Positions 8,807 through 17,672 of a stretch of 64,000 bases of DNA are shown here, in pieces; position 1 is the stretch's first letter, and each line of letters opens with the position of its first letter. The stretch lies in contig JBMNVN010000004.1 of assembly GCA_050946835.1 (NCBI GenBank), positions 1 to 64,000 on the forward strand, written 5' to 3'. This DNA comes from UBA1447 sp002329225 (GTDB lineage Bacteria > Bacillota > Clostridia > Oscillospirales > Acutalibacteraceae). The notes under the pieces are model-generated. The model had not been told where the DNA came from. It searched no databases and saw only the letters and a program-made list of their open reading frames with translations. A program made the translations under genes and the position numbers.

Positions 8807-9234
8807 TTAATAGTAATAACTTTCCCTGGGTAGCGGAAGCTCCGCTTCGCCAAGTATCTTACCGCTTTCAATATCAAAAGCGGTGAGTGCTCCGGCGGAT
8901 ATTGTGTAAATGGTATCACCCACGTAGGTGCCCCTTATTATACCGCCGTGATTGCTTGTCCTGGTTGCGATTGCCGGGCTTTCCCTGTAGCCCCGCACCT
9001 TCAGAATTTTGCCGTCACGGACGGTAAATGTTTCAAAAGAGGACACAAATTGGGTATGGATATAAGACGCCTGTATTGCATAACCGTACGCTTTTTAGGG
9101 GTTGGAGTTTGCTGTTCTTTGAGCAGTTCGGTTACCTTCTCACGGGAAAGTTCTTCCGGCAAAGGGTTGTTTTTTTCGAACATTGCCAACTGTTCTTTTA
9201 TTACACCGGCTATTTTTTTATCTTTCTTTTTCAT
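8807..9234 (-). pseudogene. Remnant of a beta-propeller anti-sigma factor
   Basis: Two fragments in different frames lie directly after the ECF sigma gene. The N-terminal part (ATG 9234, with GAGGTG upstream; EQLAMFEKNNPLPEELSREK, then VTELLKEQQ) resembles the cytoplasmic start of sigma-linked beta-propeller proteins. The second frame (9091 down to the stop at 8807; AYGYAIQASYIHTQFVSSFE, later GGIIRGTYVGDTIYTISAG) resembles the very end of the Beta_propel domain (PF09826). The membrane helix and nearly all of the roughly 500-residue propeller are missing between them. The frames meet at an A5 run (9092-9096), with an in-frame TAA just upstream of the second. I read this as a large internal deletion plus a one-base shift; an assembly collapse is the alternative. 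Confidence 0.7.
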
Positions 9235-9249
9235 TTTTTTCACCTCGCA

Positions 9250-9774
9250 TCACTGCATCAATTCATTGCGCATCTTTTTGAGAGCTCTTGAGAGTTTAGA
9301 GCGGACGGTGCCGGCCGGTATACCCAGAATCAGAGATACCTCCCGGCTGGTGTATCCTTCTACTGCGGAGAGAAGCACTATCTGCCTTTCCTGTGCATCC
9401 AGGCAGTCAAAGGCCTCTTTCATGTCGCATGTGGTTTCAACTTCCGTCTCGGGGGCTCCGGGCAGTTTAATGTAACCCTCATCAAGGGAAAGGGTGTTTC
9501 TCTCCCGCACCAACTCGGCGATGTGCTTGTTGCAGACATTGGAGAGAATTTTAAACAGCCAGGCCTTGAAAGCCTCCGGTGAACGCAGGGAGCCGATTTG
9601 AGAAAATGCGGCGCAAACGGCATCCTGCACAGCGTCCTGTGCCTGCCGGCGGGAACGCAAGATATAGCAGGCATAACGATAGAGATCGTTTGCATAAATC
9701 TCATAGAGTTCCCCAAAAGCTTCGGCATCTCCCGAACATGCTTTTTTGACTAAAAGGTTCCTGTCCAAGTTCAT
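9250..9774 (-). CDS. ECF-type RNA polymerase sigma factor
   Basis: The 174-residue product has sigma region 2 (about 14-80, with the -10-recognition segment DLYRYACYILRSRRQAQDAV) and region 4 (about 115-170, helix-turn-helix SREVSLILGIPAGTVRSKLS). No region 3 is present, as expected for group IV factors. It would direct RNA polymerase to a small set of envelope or stress promoters. The gene immediately upstream of a beta-propeller anti-sigma remnant fits the known pairing in Clostridia. Because that partner is broken, this factor may be unregulated or controlled otherwise. GAGGG precedes the ATG by 5 bases. Confidence 0.9.
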   Translation of the reverse strand: MNLDRNLLVKKACSGDAEAFGELYEIYANDLYRYACYILRSRRQAQDAVQDAVCAAFSQIGSLRSPEAFKAWLFKILSNVCNKHIAELVRERNTLSLDEGYIKLPGAPETEVETTCDMKEAFDCLDAQERQIVLLSAVEGYTSREVSLILGIPAGTVRSKLSRALKKMRNELMQ

Positions 9775-9801
9775 ATCGCCCTCTTTTCCGCCCTCACCGT
9801 A

Positions 9802-9832
9802 TTAGTGTGTATTTCAGAGCAAAGTGTTGCAA
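9802..9832 (-). promoter_or_regulatory. Possible ECF-type promoter of the sigma gene
   Basis: Minus strand: TTGCAACACTTT (9821-9832) has the AAC core typical of ECF -35 elements, followed 10 bases later by ACACACTAA. This would allow autoregulation. The match is by eye only. Confidence 0.3.
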
Positions 9833-9911
9833 GGCTTTTAATATTTTTTTATTTTGTTCAGTCGTGCTATAATAACTATAAACATTATACTCCATTAAGG
9901 GGGAGAAATAA

Positions 9912-10931
9912 ATGAAAAAAGCAGTTGCCGTCCTTTCGGTTTTCCTTTCGGTTATTTTGCTCAGCGCCTGTCTGCCGAACCTGAATAATACAACCGACAC
10001 GGAAAGTGAGGTTACCTCACTCACCGAGACAACAGTCCCTCAATCAACGACTGCCGCACCGACGGATGCCGTCACTACCGCCGCTACAACTGCCGCGGCT
10101 ACAACCGAGCCTTCAACCGCCAAGACGGAACCCGGAACAAAAAACGAATATAAGATTATCACGGGCGCCCCCGGCGGCAATACCTTTACCGGTTTTGCGC
10201 CCCTGCCGGAACGCCGCCTCAATGTGACGGACCCGGACAACACCAGAGGTCTTTCAACAAAGGCCAACGGCTACGGTTTCGGGGTCGGCAAAAACGGGGT
10301 GCCCCCGGCACAATCTTTAAATAATCAAAAAATATTCAACAAATATGATGCCTTGGCAATTGAAGTAAACCCGGCGGGTAAACCTTTGTACCTGACCTTT
10401 GACTGCGGTTATGAAAACGGGCTGACCGGCTCGATTCTGGACACATTAAAGGCAAAGAATGTGCCCGCCGCTTTTTTCTGCACCCTGCCCTATATTAAGC
10501 AGCAGACCGCTTTAGTTACCCGAATGATTAATGAGGGTCACATAGTGGGGAACCACTCAAACACCCATCCGGTTTTCCCGCAGATAAGCAGAACACAAAT
10601 GGCAAAAGAGATAGAAGTCACCGACAATTATTTGAGAACCCGTTTCGGCTACTCCGCACCCTATTTTCGTTTCCCTACCGGGAGTTATTCCGACTGCGCT
10701 TTGGATTTGGTGCAGTCGGTAGGCTTTAAGTCGGTATTCTGGTCTTTGGCATACCGGGACTGGGAAACGGACAAACAGCGGGGCGCCAAATATGCCTTTG
10801 ACACGGTCACCTCACGCCTTCACCCGGGGGCGGTTATTCTCCTACACGCCGTTTCTTCCGACAATGCCGCCGCCTTAGGGGATATTATTGATTGGGCAAG
10901 AAACCGGGGTTATGAATTTAAATCCCTTTAA
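9912..10931 (+). CDS. pdaA: PdaA-type polysaccharide deacetylase lipoprotein
   Basis: The 339-residue product has a lipobox (LLSAC near residue 20) and a Thr/Ala-rich linker to about residue 75. The remainder is a NodB-type deacetylase domain most like PdaA, the delta-lactam-biosynthetic de-N-acetylase of spore cortex. Visible motifs are YLTFDCGYENG (metal Asp), GNHSNTHP (two metal His), FRFPTGSYS, FWSLAYRDWETD, and HPGAVILLHAVSSDNAAAL near the C-terminus. The last three are PdaA-specific. It would remove acetyl groups from muramic acid in cortex peptidoglycan. The lipid anchor and long flexible linker are less usual. AAGGGGGAG precedes the ATG. Confidence 0.88.
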   Translation: MKKAVAVLSVFLSVILLSACLPNLNNTTDTESEVTSLTETTVPQSTTAAPTDAVTTAATTAAATTEPSTAKTEPGTKNEYKIITGAPGGNTFTGFAPLPERRLNVTDPDNTRGLSTKANGYGFGVGKNGVPPAQSLNNQKIFNKYDALAIEVNPAGKPLYLTFDCGYENGLTGSILDTLKAKNVPAAFFCTLPYIKQQTALVTRMINEGHIVGNHSNTHPVFPQISRTQMAKEIEVTDNYLRTRFGYSAPYFRFPTGSYSDCALDLVQSVGFKSVFWSLAYRDWETDKQRGAKYAFDTVTSRLHPGAVILLHAVSSDNAAALGDIIDWARNRGYEFKSL

Positions 10932-10953
10932 CAAACTGCGGCATAAATGAAAA

Positions 10954-10979
10954 CGGCCGGCCCTTTTGGGGGCCGGCCT
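10954..10979. terminator. Hairpin between pdaA and serA
   Basis: GGCCGGCCC and GGGCCGGCC form a nine-pair GC stem with a tiny loop. On the minus strand GTTTTCATTT follows, so it can end serA; on the plus strand the T tract is poor. Confidence 0.75.
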
Positions 10980-10996
10980 CAATCTTGTGTGATTAT

Positions 10997-12145
10997 TTAT
11001 ATGATTCTTACTTTTACAACTCCGTCTATTGCGGCAATTTTTGCTTCATCCGCCTCACCGGTAATATCCGCCACCGTATAGGCCCAGTTTTTCTTAACGG
11101 CGCTGTTAAGGGCGGTGATACCGCTTGCGGACAGGGCGGAAGTTATAGCGGTTTGTATACCTTCCCCGTCTTTGTGAATTACACAAACCCTTTTACTGAA
11201 AGTCAGCGGCAGACGGGTTGCGGGCAGGTTGACGGAATTGACAATCTCGCCCCGCTCCAGATAATCAATAAGCTGGTTGGCTCCCATAACCGCACAGTTG
11301 TCTTCACTTTCCGGCGTGGAGGCTCCCAAGTGAGGGATAGCAATAACGCCTTTGCAGCAAAGCTGTTCGTCCGTGGGGAAGTCGGTGGCATAGGCAAGGA
11401 CTTTTCCGCTTTCAAGAGCCGCCAAGATATCGGAAGAATTCACCAGCTCGCCCCGGGCGAAGTTCAGAATACGAACTCCGTCTTTCATCTGCGCAACGGT
11501 TTCGGCATTTACAAGATCCCTTGTGCTGTCATTAAGAGGGGTGTGAAGGCTGATGTAATCCGCAACGGGCCAGAGTTCTTCCACATCGCTCACAAGTTTT
11601 ACTTTCGGGTCAAGACTCAAAGCATTTGCTATGGAAAGATAGGGGTCATAACCTATAACATCCATACCCAGATTCACCGCAGTGTTCGCCACAAGGATAC
11701 CGATGGCGCCAAGGCCTACGATGCCCAGGGTTTTGCCCATGACTTCCTGACCGGTAAAAGCGGACTTGCCTTTTTCCACAAGCTTGCCTACATTGCTGCC
11801 TTCACCTTTAAGGGTTTTGCACCAGTCCAAAGCCTGAGGTACATTGCGGGAGGCAATAAGCATAGCGCAAATTACAAGTTCTTTTACCGCATTGGCGTTG
11901 GCTCCGGGGGTGTTGAAAACGCAGATTCCTTTTTCAGTACAGGCATCCACGGGGATGTTGTTGACCCCCGCACCCGCTCGGGCTATTGCCAGAAGAGATG
12001 CCGGCATCTCCATATCCAACATGGAGGCGGAGCGCACCATAACGGCGTCGGGATTTTCTATGGAATCCCCCACATTATACTTGCCGCTGTTAAAACGCCC
12101 CAGACCGACGGGGGAAATCTTATTTAAAGTCAGAATGTTAAACAT
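10997..12145 (-). CDS. serA: D-3-phosphoglycerate dehydrogenase
   Basis: SerA oxidises 3-phosphoglycerate to 3-phosphohydroxypyruvate, the first step of serine synthesis. The 382-residue product has the 2-hydroxyacid dehydrogenase fold. GLGAIGILVAN is the NAD-binding loop, LNFARGELVN carries the catalytic Arg, and IPHLGAST carries the catalytic His. A C-terminal ACT domain (from about residue 315, RVCVIHKDGEGIQTAITSAL) should bind serine for feedback control. This is the shorter, ACT-only form without the additional intervening domain. It lies 53 bases after serC on the same strand. AAAGG precedes the ATG. Confidence 0.95.
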   Translation of the reverse strand: MFNILTLNKISPVGLGRFNSGKYNVGDSIENPDAVMVRSASMLDMEMPASLLAIARAGAGVNNIPVDACTEKGICVFNTPGANANAVKELVICAMLIASRNVPQALDWCKTLKGEGSNVGKLVEKGKSAFTGQEVMGKTLGIVGLGAIGILVANTAVNLGMDVIGYDPYLSIANALSLDPKVKLVSDVEELWPVADYISLHTPLNDSTRDLVNAETVAQMKDGVRILNFARGELVNSSDILAALESGKVLAYATDFPTDEQLCCKGVIAIPHLGASTPESEDNCAVMGANQLIDYLERGEIVNSVNLPATRLPLTFSKRVCVIHKDGEGIQTAITSALSASGITALNSAVKKNWAYTVADITGEADEAKIAAIDGVVKVRII

Positions 12146-12198
12146 AATATCAGACCTTTCATTTTTTTAGGCTTTCAGCAGTGTTAGTTGAAATACAA

Positions 12199-13278
12199 TC
12201 AGTTAGCCGCCTCAAAAGCCTTCATAAACTCAACGAGTTTTTCGACCCCTTCGATGGGCATGGCATTGTAGATGGATGCCCTCATACCGCCCACGGAGCG
12301 GTGACCCTTGAGGTTTACAAAACCCGCTTCCGCAGCCGCTTTGACAAATTGAGCGTTCAATTCGTCCGTCGGGGCAACAAAGGTGACGTTCATCATGGAA
12401 CGGTCTTTCGGATTTACGGGATTGTGGAACATCTTGCTGGAATCCAGAAAATCATAAAGTATTTTTGCCTTCATCTCGTTGCGGGCCTTAATTTCGGACA
12501 GTCCGCCTAAATTTTTAATCCACTCCAACACAAGTTTGCAGATGTAAATTGACCAACAGGGCGGTGTGTTTTTCATGGAGTCGTTTTCCGCCATAATTTT
12601 GTAGTCCATAACCGTGGGGGTATCCGGTCTAGCATTGCCTATTAAATCTTCACGTACGATAACAATCGTAAGACCTGCGGGGGCAACATTCTTTTGGGCG
12701 CCGCCGAAAATCAAACCGTATTTTGATACGTCCATGGGTTCCGACAAAAAGCAGGAAGATACGTCGGCCACTAAGGGAACACCGTTTGTGTCCGGCAACT
12801 CGGTGAAACGGGTACCGTAAATTGTGTTATTCTGACAGATGTAAAAATAGTCCGCATCAGGTGTAAGATCCTCTTTTTTAACTTCAGGAATATAGGAGAA
12901 AGTTTTGTCTTTGGAAGAGGCCACCGCCTTAACATCGCCGTATTTTTTGGCTTCGTTATAAGCGTTGGTGGAGAATTGACCGCTTAAAACATAGTCCGCC
13001 TTACCGGAACCGTTGAGCAGGTTCATGGGAATACCGGCAAACTGCAGGGTAGCGCCGCCCTGGAAGAAAATGATTTTGTAGTTGTCGGGGACACCTAATA
13101 CTTCCCTGAAAAGCTCTTGCGCACCGAAGATAATCTCTTCATACACCTTGGATCTGTGGGACATTTCCATTACGGACTGCCCGCTACCCTTGTAATCGAG
13201 CATTTCCGCCGCCGCTCTGTTGAGAACGCTTTCGGGCAGCATGGGCGGCCCCGCCGAGAAATTGAAAACTCTTGCCAT
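12199..13278 (-). CDS. serC: Phosphoserine aminotransferase
   Basis: SerC converts 3-phosphohydroxypyruvate and glutamate to phosphoserine, using PLP. The 359-residue product shows the family start RVFNFSAGPPMLPESVL, FQGGATLQFAGIPMNLL, the PLP lysine in GGAQKNVAPAG, and the C-terminal GHRSVGGMRASIYNAMP. GGAGG lies 7 bases before the ATG. It is the first gene of serC-serA, with a clear promoter upstream. A phosphoserine phosphatase (SerB) is not in the window. Confidence 0.96.
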   Translation of the reverse strand: MARVFNFSAGPPMLPESVLNRAAAEMLDYKGSGQSVMEMSHRSKVYEEIIFGAQELFREVLGVPDNYKIIFFQGGATLQFAGIPMNLLNGSGKADYVLSGQFSTNAYNEAKKYGDVKAVASSKDKTFSYIPEVKKEDLTPDADYFYICQNNTIYGTRFTELPDTNGVPLVADVSSCFLSEPMDVSKYGLIFGGAQKNVAPAGLTIVIVREDLIGNARPDTPTVMDYKIMAENDSMKNTPPCWSIYICKLVLEWIKNLGGLSEIKARNEMKAKILYDFLDSSKMFHNPVNPKDRSMMNVTFVAPTDELNAQFVKAAAEAGFVNLKGHRSVGGMRASIYNAMPIEGVEKLVEFMKAFEAAN

Positions 13279-13346
13279 TTTTTTGCCTCCATTAAATATT
13301 TGGATACACGAACCGCTTCACTTTTGAAACGGTAAACTTGGGTACA

Positions 13347-13376
13347 ATTATACGGCGGTTACCCGTTTCAAGTCAA
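13347..13376 (-). promoter_or_regulatory. SigA-type promoter of serC-serA
   Basis: Minus strand: TTGACT (13371-13376), an 18-base spacer, TATAAT (13347-13352). Confidence 0.8.
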
Positions 13377-13567
13377 TGGAATAATTTGAGTTTTATGGTG
13401 CCCGACAATGTAAAGTCCTGTTAGATATCACCAATTATGCAAATTCAGTTGCTGTAAAGCGCTAAAGAATGTTCAAAATAAGCAATACAGCGCCATCTTT
13501 TAAAACAGCGGTGTGAAAAAATCATGTCTTTTTCCGGAAAAATTCTTTGCAAGTTCCTAATGCTGTG

Positions 13568-13596
13568 TTGAAAACAAGGCGTATAATCGGTATAAT
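13568..13596 (+). promoter_or_regulatory. SigA-type promoter of the YerB-like gene
   Basis: TTGAAA (13568-13573), a 17-base spacer, TATAAT (13591-13596). It lies inside the apparent 5' extension of the following frame and supports the downstream start at 13634. Confidence 0.85.
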
Positions 13597-13633
13597 GCAT
13601 TCAAGAAAACACCAAACAACAGGGGGGCTTTAT

Positions 13634-14746
13634 ATGATAAAAAGTGCAGTAGAAAAGTTCAGAATGCCGGGCAGGAAAATATTCATGGCAATAGTTTCGG
13701 TCGCAGTCCTAACGGGAATTGTTTTTACCGGTTGTTCACCGGGCAGCAATCCGATTCCGGACGCTGAGGGCAATTCAACAACACAGACTCAAACCGCCAC
13801 TCAACCCGTGACCGAACCGCCTGTCATAATCAACCCCCTGACGGGCTTACCCGATTTTAAGGCCGATGCCGTCGGCAAAAGACCTGTTGCCGTAGTGGTG
13901 GAAAATCACCCTGATGCTCGGCCTCAGTGGGGCTTTTGCTCGCCGGATATTGTAACCGAGTACCTTGTGGAAGGCGGAATATCCAGAATGGTCTGGTATT
14001 ATGCCGACCCGAGGGATATTCCCAAAGTGGGCCCCATGCGCAGCGCTCGCCACGATTTTGTGGAAGTTGCCGAGGGATTTGACGCAATTTTTGTACATTG
14101 GGGCTGGAGTTTTGTGGCGGAAGACGCCATTAAAAAACGGGGTGTAAACAACCTGAACGGTTTGAACGGCAAGTACTTTTTCCGGGATAAATCCCGCAAG
14201 GTCGCCCTCGAACACACGGGTTACAGCAACGGGGAAAGCATAATAAAGGGCATTGCCGACAAAAATTACAACATGAATATCAGGCCCGATGCCGCCGAAC
14301 CGTTTAAGTTTGCGGAAAATGCCTCCACAGCCGGGGAGATTGTAAAAAAGATTAACTTTGAGTTTTCTTCCTCCTATAGGCACAATTTTGACTATAATGA
14401 AAGCGATAAGCTCTACTATAATCATATGAACGGCAAGCCCATGAAGGAGGACGGCGGTAAGCAGATGGCGGTTACAAATGTAATTCTGCTTTATCTGCCG
14501 GTAACTTCCTACAACAACACAGTTCTCCGGGAGATGGACCTGACCGGCGGTGAGGGGTATTTTGCCTCCGGCGGTATGGGGCGCACCATCACCTGGAAAA
14601 AAGGGAATACTCCTTCATCCCCGCTGAAACTCTATGATTCCGACGGAAGCGAATTGCACCTGACACCCGGTAAATCTTACATCGGCTTTGTACCCTTGGC
14701 TACCAAGGCCAAGACTTCCGTTTCTTCAGGAGAATCGGTTAATTAA
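13634..14746 (+). CDS. YerB-like DUF3048 lipoprotein
   Basis: The 370-residue lipoprotein has a hydrophobic signal and lipobox FTGC about 35 residues in, then a Thr/Gln-rich linker. Two DUF3048 domains follow (from NPLTGLPDF; VVVENHPDARPQWGFCSPDI; later VDLT-type strands and a C-terminal beta domain). The family is typified by Bacillus YerB, whose biochemical role is unknown; motifs such as GPMRSARHDFVEVAEGFDAI are characteristic. ATG 13634 follows AGGGGGG by 6 bases. The frame is open back to 13547, but the promoter at 13568-13596 excludes that start. It is transcribed alone and ends at a strong terminator. Confidence 0.88.
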   Translation: MIKSAVEKFRMPGRKIFMAIVSVAVLTGIVFTGCSPGSNPIPDAEGNSTTQTQTATQPVTEPPVIINPLTGLPDFKADAVGKRPVAVVVENHPDARPQWGFCSPDIVTEYLVEGGISRMVWYYADPRDIPKVGPMRSARHDFVEVAEGFDAIFVHWGWSFVAEDAIKKRGVNNLNGLNGKYFFRDKSRKVALEHTGYSNGESIIKGIADKNYNMNIRPDAAEPFKFAENASTAGEIVKKINFEFSSSYRHNFDYNESDKLYYNHMNGKPMKEDGGKQMAVTNVILLYLPVTSYNNTVLREMDLTGGEGYFASGGMGRTITWKKGNTPSSPLKLYDSDGSELHLTPGKSYIGFVPLATKAKTSVSSGESVN

Positions 14747-14755
14747 GTTTTCATA

Positions 14756-14801
14756 TATCTAAAACGACGGGCAGGGAAATTCTCTGCCCGTCGTTTTAGA
14801 T
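14756..14801. terminator. Strong bidirectional terminator
   Basis: TCTAAAACGACGGGCAG pairs with CTGCCCGTCGTTTTAGA in a near-perfect stem of 17 pairs, followed by T-rich sequence on the plus strand. Confidence 0.9.
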
Positions 14802-14993
14802 ATTAAAAAGTATGATGTCAGTCTGTGATAAAAATCAAGATTCCATTGGAAACCGAACACTACCGTAGTTCAGTAAAAGTAAATATATTTTCCACATCTG
14901 AAAACTCTAACTCTAAACCATTCTTCTTTATATGCATTCGGTTTTCTACTCACACTTGAATTACTTACAGATAAACAAATTACGATTAAAAAG

Positions 14994-15968
14994 TTATTTT
15001 CCCCAGAATTTGTTTAAATCATTTGTAAGTTCTTCACTAACTTCCATAGGAAGCGAATGTGTCGTGTTTTTATATACTTTAACGCTACCTTTTGGAAATA
15101 ATTCCGCACTTTCTATTGTTTTATCTGTAGTTATTAAAGAATTATCCGCAACCGCTACATAAACCGGCATATCAAATAATCGTATATCTTTCTCATTTAA
15201 TACTTTAGGAGTCGGCAGTTCTGTTTTGAATCCTGAACTGCCGATACTAATCATTTTAGCTAAAGGATCATCAGAGGAAATGTTACTGACATCTTCATTT
15301 GATATTTTAGACAAGCCATAGTCTCTGATTGACTTCGGTAAAAACCCCATACTGCTTACTGTCGCCCAGAACATTACCGAACCGGAAGGGTAATTTAACG
15401 CAAATGCCGGTTCCAGTAATACCAATGTGTTAATTTTTTCCGGACAAGCTAAAGCAAAGTTAGCGGCGTAACCTCCGCCAAAAGAATGGCCAACCAAATT
15501 AACCTTATCCAATGCCAGTTTATCCATGACTTCTTTGATATATGTATTTACATCGTTCATATCCTTCAGCGGAACTTCCTGACGGGATTTACCTGCATCC
15601 CCAAGCGCATCAATCGCATATACTTTATTCTCTTTGGAAAAATCATTAATATTATCTATCCACATCGGCGCACCGGAACTATGGCCCGGCAACAGAAACA
15701 CAGGAATTCCATTACTGTTCCCCCAACTATATACTCTGACAACTCCAAAAGACGTTTGTATGTCATATGTTTCATCAGGCGGAGCTAATTTTAAAACAGC
15801 ATCATATGCCTGATTATATTGGTTTTGATAGTCTATGTTTTTAAACTTACCAATATCCGGAGGATTAAAAAAAACACCTTTTATTACCACAAAAACCAAC
15901 GCTATAATTACTACAGTTGTAATTATTTTTAGAATCTTTTTATTAAATGCTTTTTTATTCATATTCAT
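14994..15968 (-). CDS. Membrane-anchored alpha/beta hydrolase
   Basis: The 324-residue product has one N-terminal membrane helix (about 12-32, ILKIITTVVIIALVFVVI) and an alpha/beta-hydrolase fold outside it. The oxyanion region is FLLPGHSSGAP, the nucleophile Ser is in VGHSFGGGYA, the acid is probably in VAVADNSL, and the His is in KNTTHSLPME near the end. The substrate is unknown; esterase or peptidase-like activity is possible. The gene is clearly more AT-rich than its neighbours (for example the N-terminal coding segment around 15890-15968), which suggests horizontal acquisition. The start may be either of two ATGs three codons apart. AAGGG precedes them. Confidence 0.85.
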   Translation of the reverse strand: MNMNKKAFNKKILKIITTVVIIALVFVVIKGVFFNPPDIGKFKNIDYQNQYNQAYDAVLKLAPPDETYDIQTSFGVVRVYSWGNSNGIPVFLLPGHSSGAPMWIDNINDFSKENKVYAIDALGDAGKSRQEVPLKDMNDVNTYIKEVMDKLALDKVNLVGHSFGGGYAANFALACPEKINTLVLLEPAFALNYPSGSVMFWATVSSMGFLPKSIRDYGLSKISNEDVSNISSDDPLAKMISIGSSGFKTELPTPKVLNEKDIRLFDMPVYVAVADNSLITTDKTIESAELFPKGSVKVYKNTTHSLPMEVSEELTNDLNKFWGK

Positions 15969-16073
15969 AAATAGTTTTTGCCCTTCTTCCTTTGTTTATC
16001 AAAATAATTTCTCCCTTTAACATTTATTATGACATCCTCCGCCCCCCGGAAAAAATCAAGGGTTAAATGCCTT

Positions 16074-17423
16074 TTAACCAACATCCCCCTTGTCGTACTC
16101 GGCAATGTAATAGGGGTGGTCGGGATTGTAGACGGTAAGGTTAACGGGGTTTTCCACTATTCCGCCGGGGCGCGCCTCGTTCCCCTTGGTTTTGGTGATT
16201 GAGTCGCCGAGTTTTTCCCTGTACAGTTCATAAAGCTCGGTGAGTTCACTGACTACTTCGGGATATTCATCGTAAAGATTATTTTCTTCCCCGATATCCG
16301 CATCCAAGTCAAAGAGCAGTTTTTGTTCTTTACGCCCTTTATATAAATGGAGTTTCCATTTGCCCTTGCGCACCGCCTCAAGTCTGCCCTGAGGGGCATA
16401 GTAGACGAAGTCTTTACGGGGGGAAGGACCGCCCTTTAAAAGAGTTTGCGAAACATCAAGCCCGTCAATGGTTTTATCCCCCAAGTCTTCCCCCAACATG
16501 GCGGCAAGACTGGGCAGAATGTCCATCTGAGTTATAAGTTCATCGCATGTGCCGGGCTTTATTTTGCCCTTCCAGTATACCAACATCGGTATGCGCTGAC
16601 CGCCCTCCCAGGTGGTCTGTTTGTTGCCCCTCAACGGGTAATTGCTCGCCCCCCGGTCTGCCCGGGAACCGTTATCCGAGGTGAATATCACCAATGTATT
16701 TTCCAACAGGCCAAGGCGTTCAAGTTCAAAAATCACCGCACCGCTCGCCCAGTCCGCCGAGGCGACACAGGCTCCGAAATCCCCGTTTTCGGACTCCCGC
16801 ACAAAACGTTCCGCCGCATAATGGGGCAGGTGCACATGCATTTGGGCAAAGTACAAAAAGAAGGGGTTATCGCGGTTTGCCCGTATAAACTCAATGCATT
16901 TTTCCACATAACGTTCCGTTATCGCCCTCTGGTCAGGCTGTTCTTCAATAACCTCGTCGCCGCTCATTACGGGTAAAGGCGGAGAGTTGTCAGGGTCGTC
17001 CCTGCCCGCCATCATACCCATATCGTTACTGTAAGGTATACCGTAATAGCTGTCAAAACCGAACTTACCCGGAAAAAACTCTTTTTGGTCGCCGCAATGC
17101 CATTTGCCCACCAAGGCGGTGGCGTAACCGGCATTTTTAAACAGTTGCGGCATGGTAAACTCGTCTTGGCTCAAGCCGAGAAAGTCACCCGGGAAAAGCA
17201 CCCGGTCTATACCCACCCGTGTGGGATAGCAGCCGGTAAGCAGGGCCGCTCTGGAAGGGGAGCACACGGGAGAGGCGGCATAGCAGGATGTAAAGAGCAA
17301 GCCCTCTTTTGCCAAGCGGTCGGTGTAAGGGGTTTTATTAACCTTGCTGCCGTAGGAACCCAAGTCCCCGTAGCCCAGATCGTCACAGTTTATAAGAAGC
17401 ACATTCGGTTTTTTGCCGTTCAT
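16074..17423 (-). CDS. Cys-type sulfatase
   Basis: This 449-residue sulfatase (type I, alkaline-phosphatase fold) removes sulfate esters, probably from sugars. NCDDLGYGDLG carries the two calcium-binding Asp. Cys54 in CSPSRAALLTG is the residue converted to formylglycine. LVGKWHCG and the FTSDNGS motif complete the active site. The C-terminal sub-domain includes YYAPQGRLEAVRKGKWKLH. The Cys form requires an anaerobic sulfatase-maturating radical-SAM enzyme, which is not in this window. No signal peptide is visible, so desulfation appears to be intracellular. AGGAGAGGG precedes the ATG. Confidence 0.93.
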   Translation of the reverse strand: MNGKKPNVLLINCDDLGYGDLGSYGSKVNKTPYTDRLAKEGLLFTSCYAASPVCSPSRAALLTGCYPTRVGIDRVLFPGDFLGLSQDEFTMPQLFKNAGYATALVGKWHCGDQKEFFPGKFGFDSYYGIPYSNDMGMMAGRDDPDNSPPLPVMSGDEVIEEQPDQRAITERYVEKCIEFIRANRDNPFFLYFAQMHVHLPHYAAERFVRESENGDFGACVASADWASGAVIFELERLGLLENTLVIFTSDNGSRADRGASNYPLRGNKQTTWEGGQRIPMLVYWKGKIKPGTCDELITQMDILPSLAAMLGEDLGDKTIDGLDVSQTLLKGGPSPRKDFVYYAPQGRLEAVRKGKWKLHLYKGRKEQKLLFDLDADIGEENNLYDEYPEVVSELTELYELYREKLGDSITKTKGNEARPGGIVENPVNLTVYNPDHPYYIAEYDKGDVG

Positions 17424-17481
17424 TTTTCCCTCTCCTTTTTATTCCTCCGATTTGGTGTAAGTTGTTTTTCTACCGGAAACC

Positions 17482-17510
17482 ATCAAAATAAGCATTCAAA
17501 AAATTGACAA
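17482..17510 (-). promoter_or_regulatory. Candidate sulfatase promoter
   Basis: Minus strand: TTGTCA (17505-17510), a 17-base spacer, TTTGAT (17482-17487). Confidence 0.45.
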
Positions 17511-17663
17511 TGTAATCTTCAAATTGTTCCCGAAATCAACGGTAAAAGAGTATCACAGCGGGAAGAGACTTGTCAAACAAAACAGAGTAAAATTATATTC
17601 GCTTTTGACTTCGGGAGTTTTCCGCCTTTCGGGCTTTCTTATATGGATTTTTCGCAATCCGGA

Positions 17664-17672
17664 TGGTATAAT
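17664..17672 (+). promoter_or_regulatory. Extended -10 promoter of the zinc-ribbon gene
   Basis: TGGTATAAT matches the TGnTATAAT extended -10 pattern, 81 bases before the ATG. No good -35 is present. Confidence 0.45.

Larger units (their letters stand above)
13279..13633. other. Divergent promoter region between serC and the YerB-like gene
   Basis: This gene-free stretch of 355 bases contains two facing-away promoters (13347-13376 minus, 13568-13596 plus). The roughly 190 bases between them are AT-rich. I see no hairpin-plus-antiterminator, T-box or other riboswitch pattern in them. Confidence 0.6.

Noticed and set aside
9086..9099. Programmed -1 frameshift in the anti-sigma gene
   Set aside because: The A5-G run could slip, but the second frame has no missing body to supply: read-through would still lack the membrane helix and almost the whole propeller. 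A deletion explains the data better.
10985..12127. Long open frame of 380 codons on the plus strand
   Set aside because: It is antisense to serA, whose protein motifs are unambiguous. The plus-strand product has no recognisable domain and no ribosome site; it is a by-product of codon bias.
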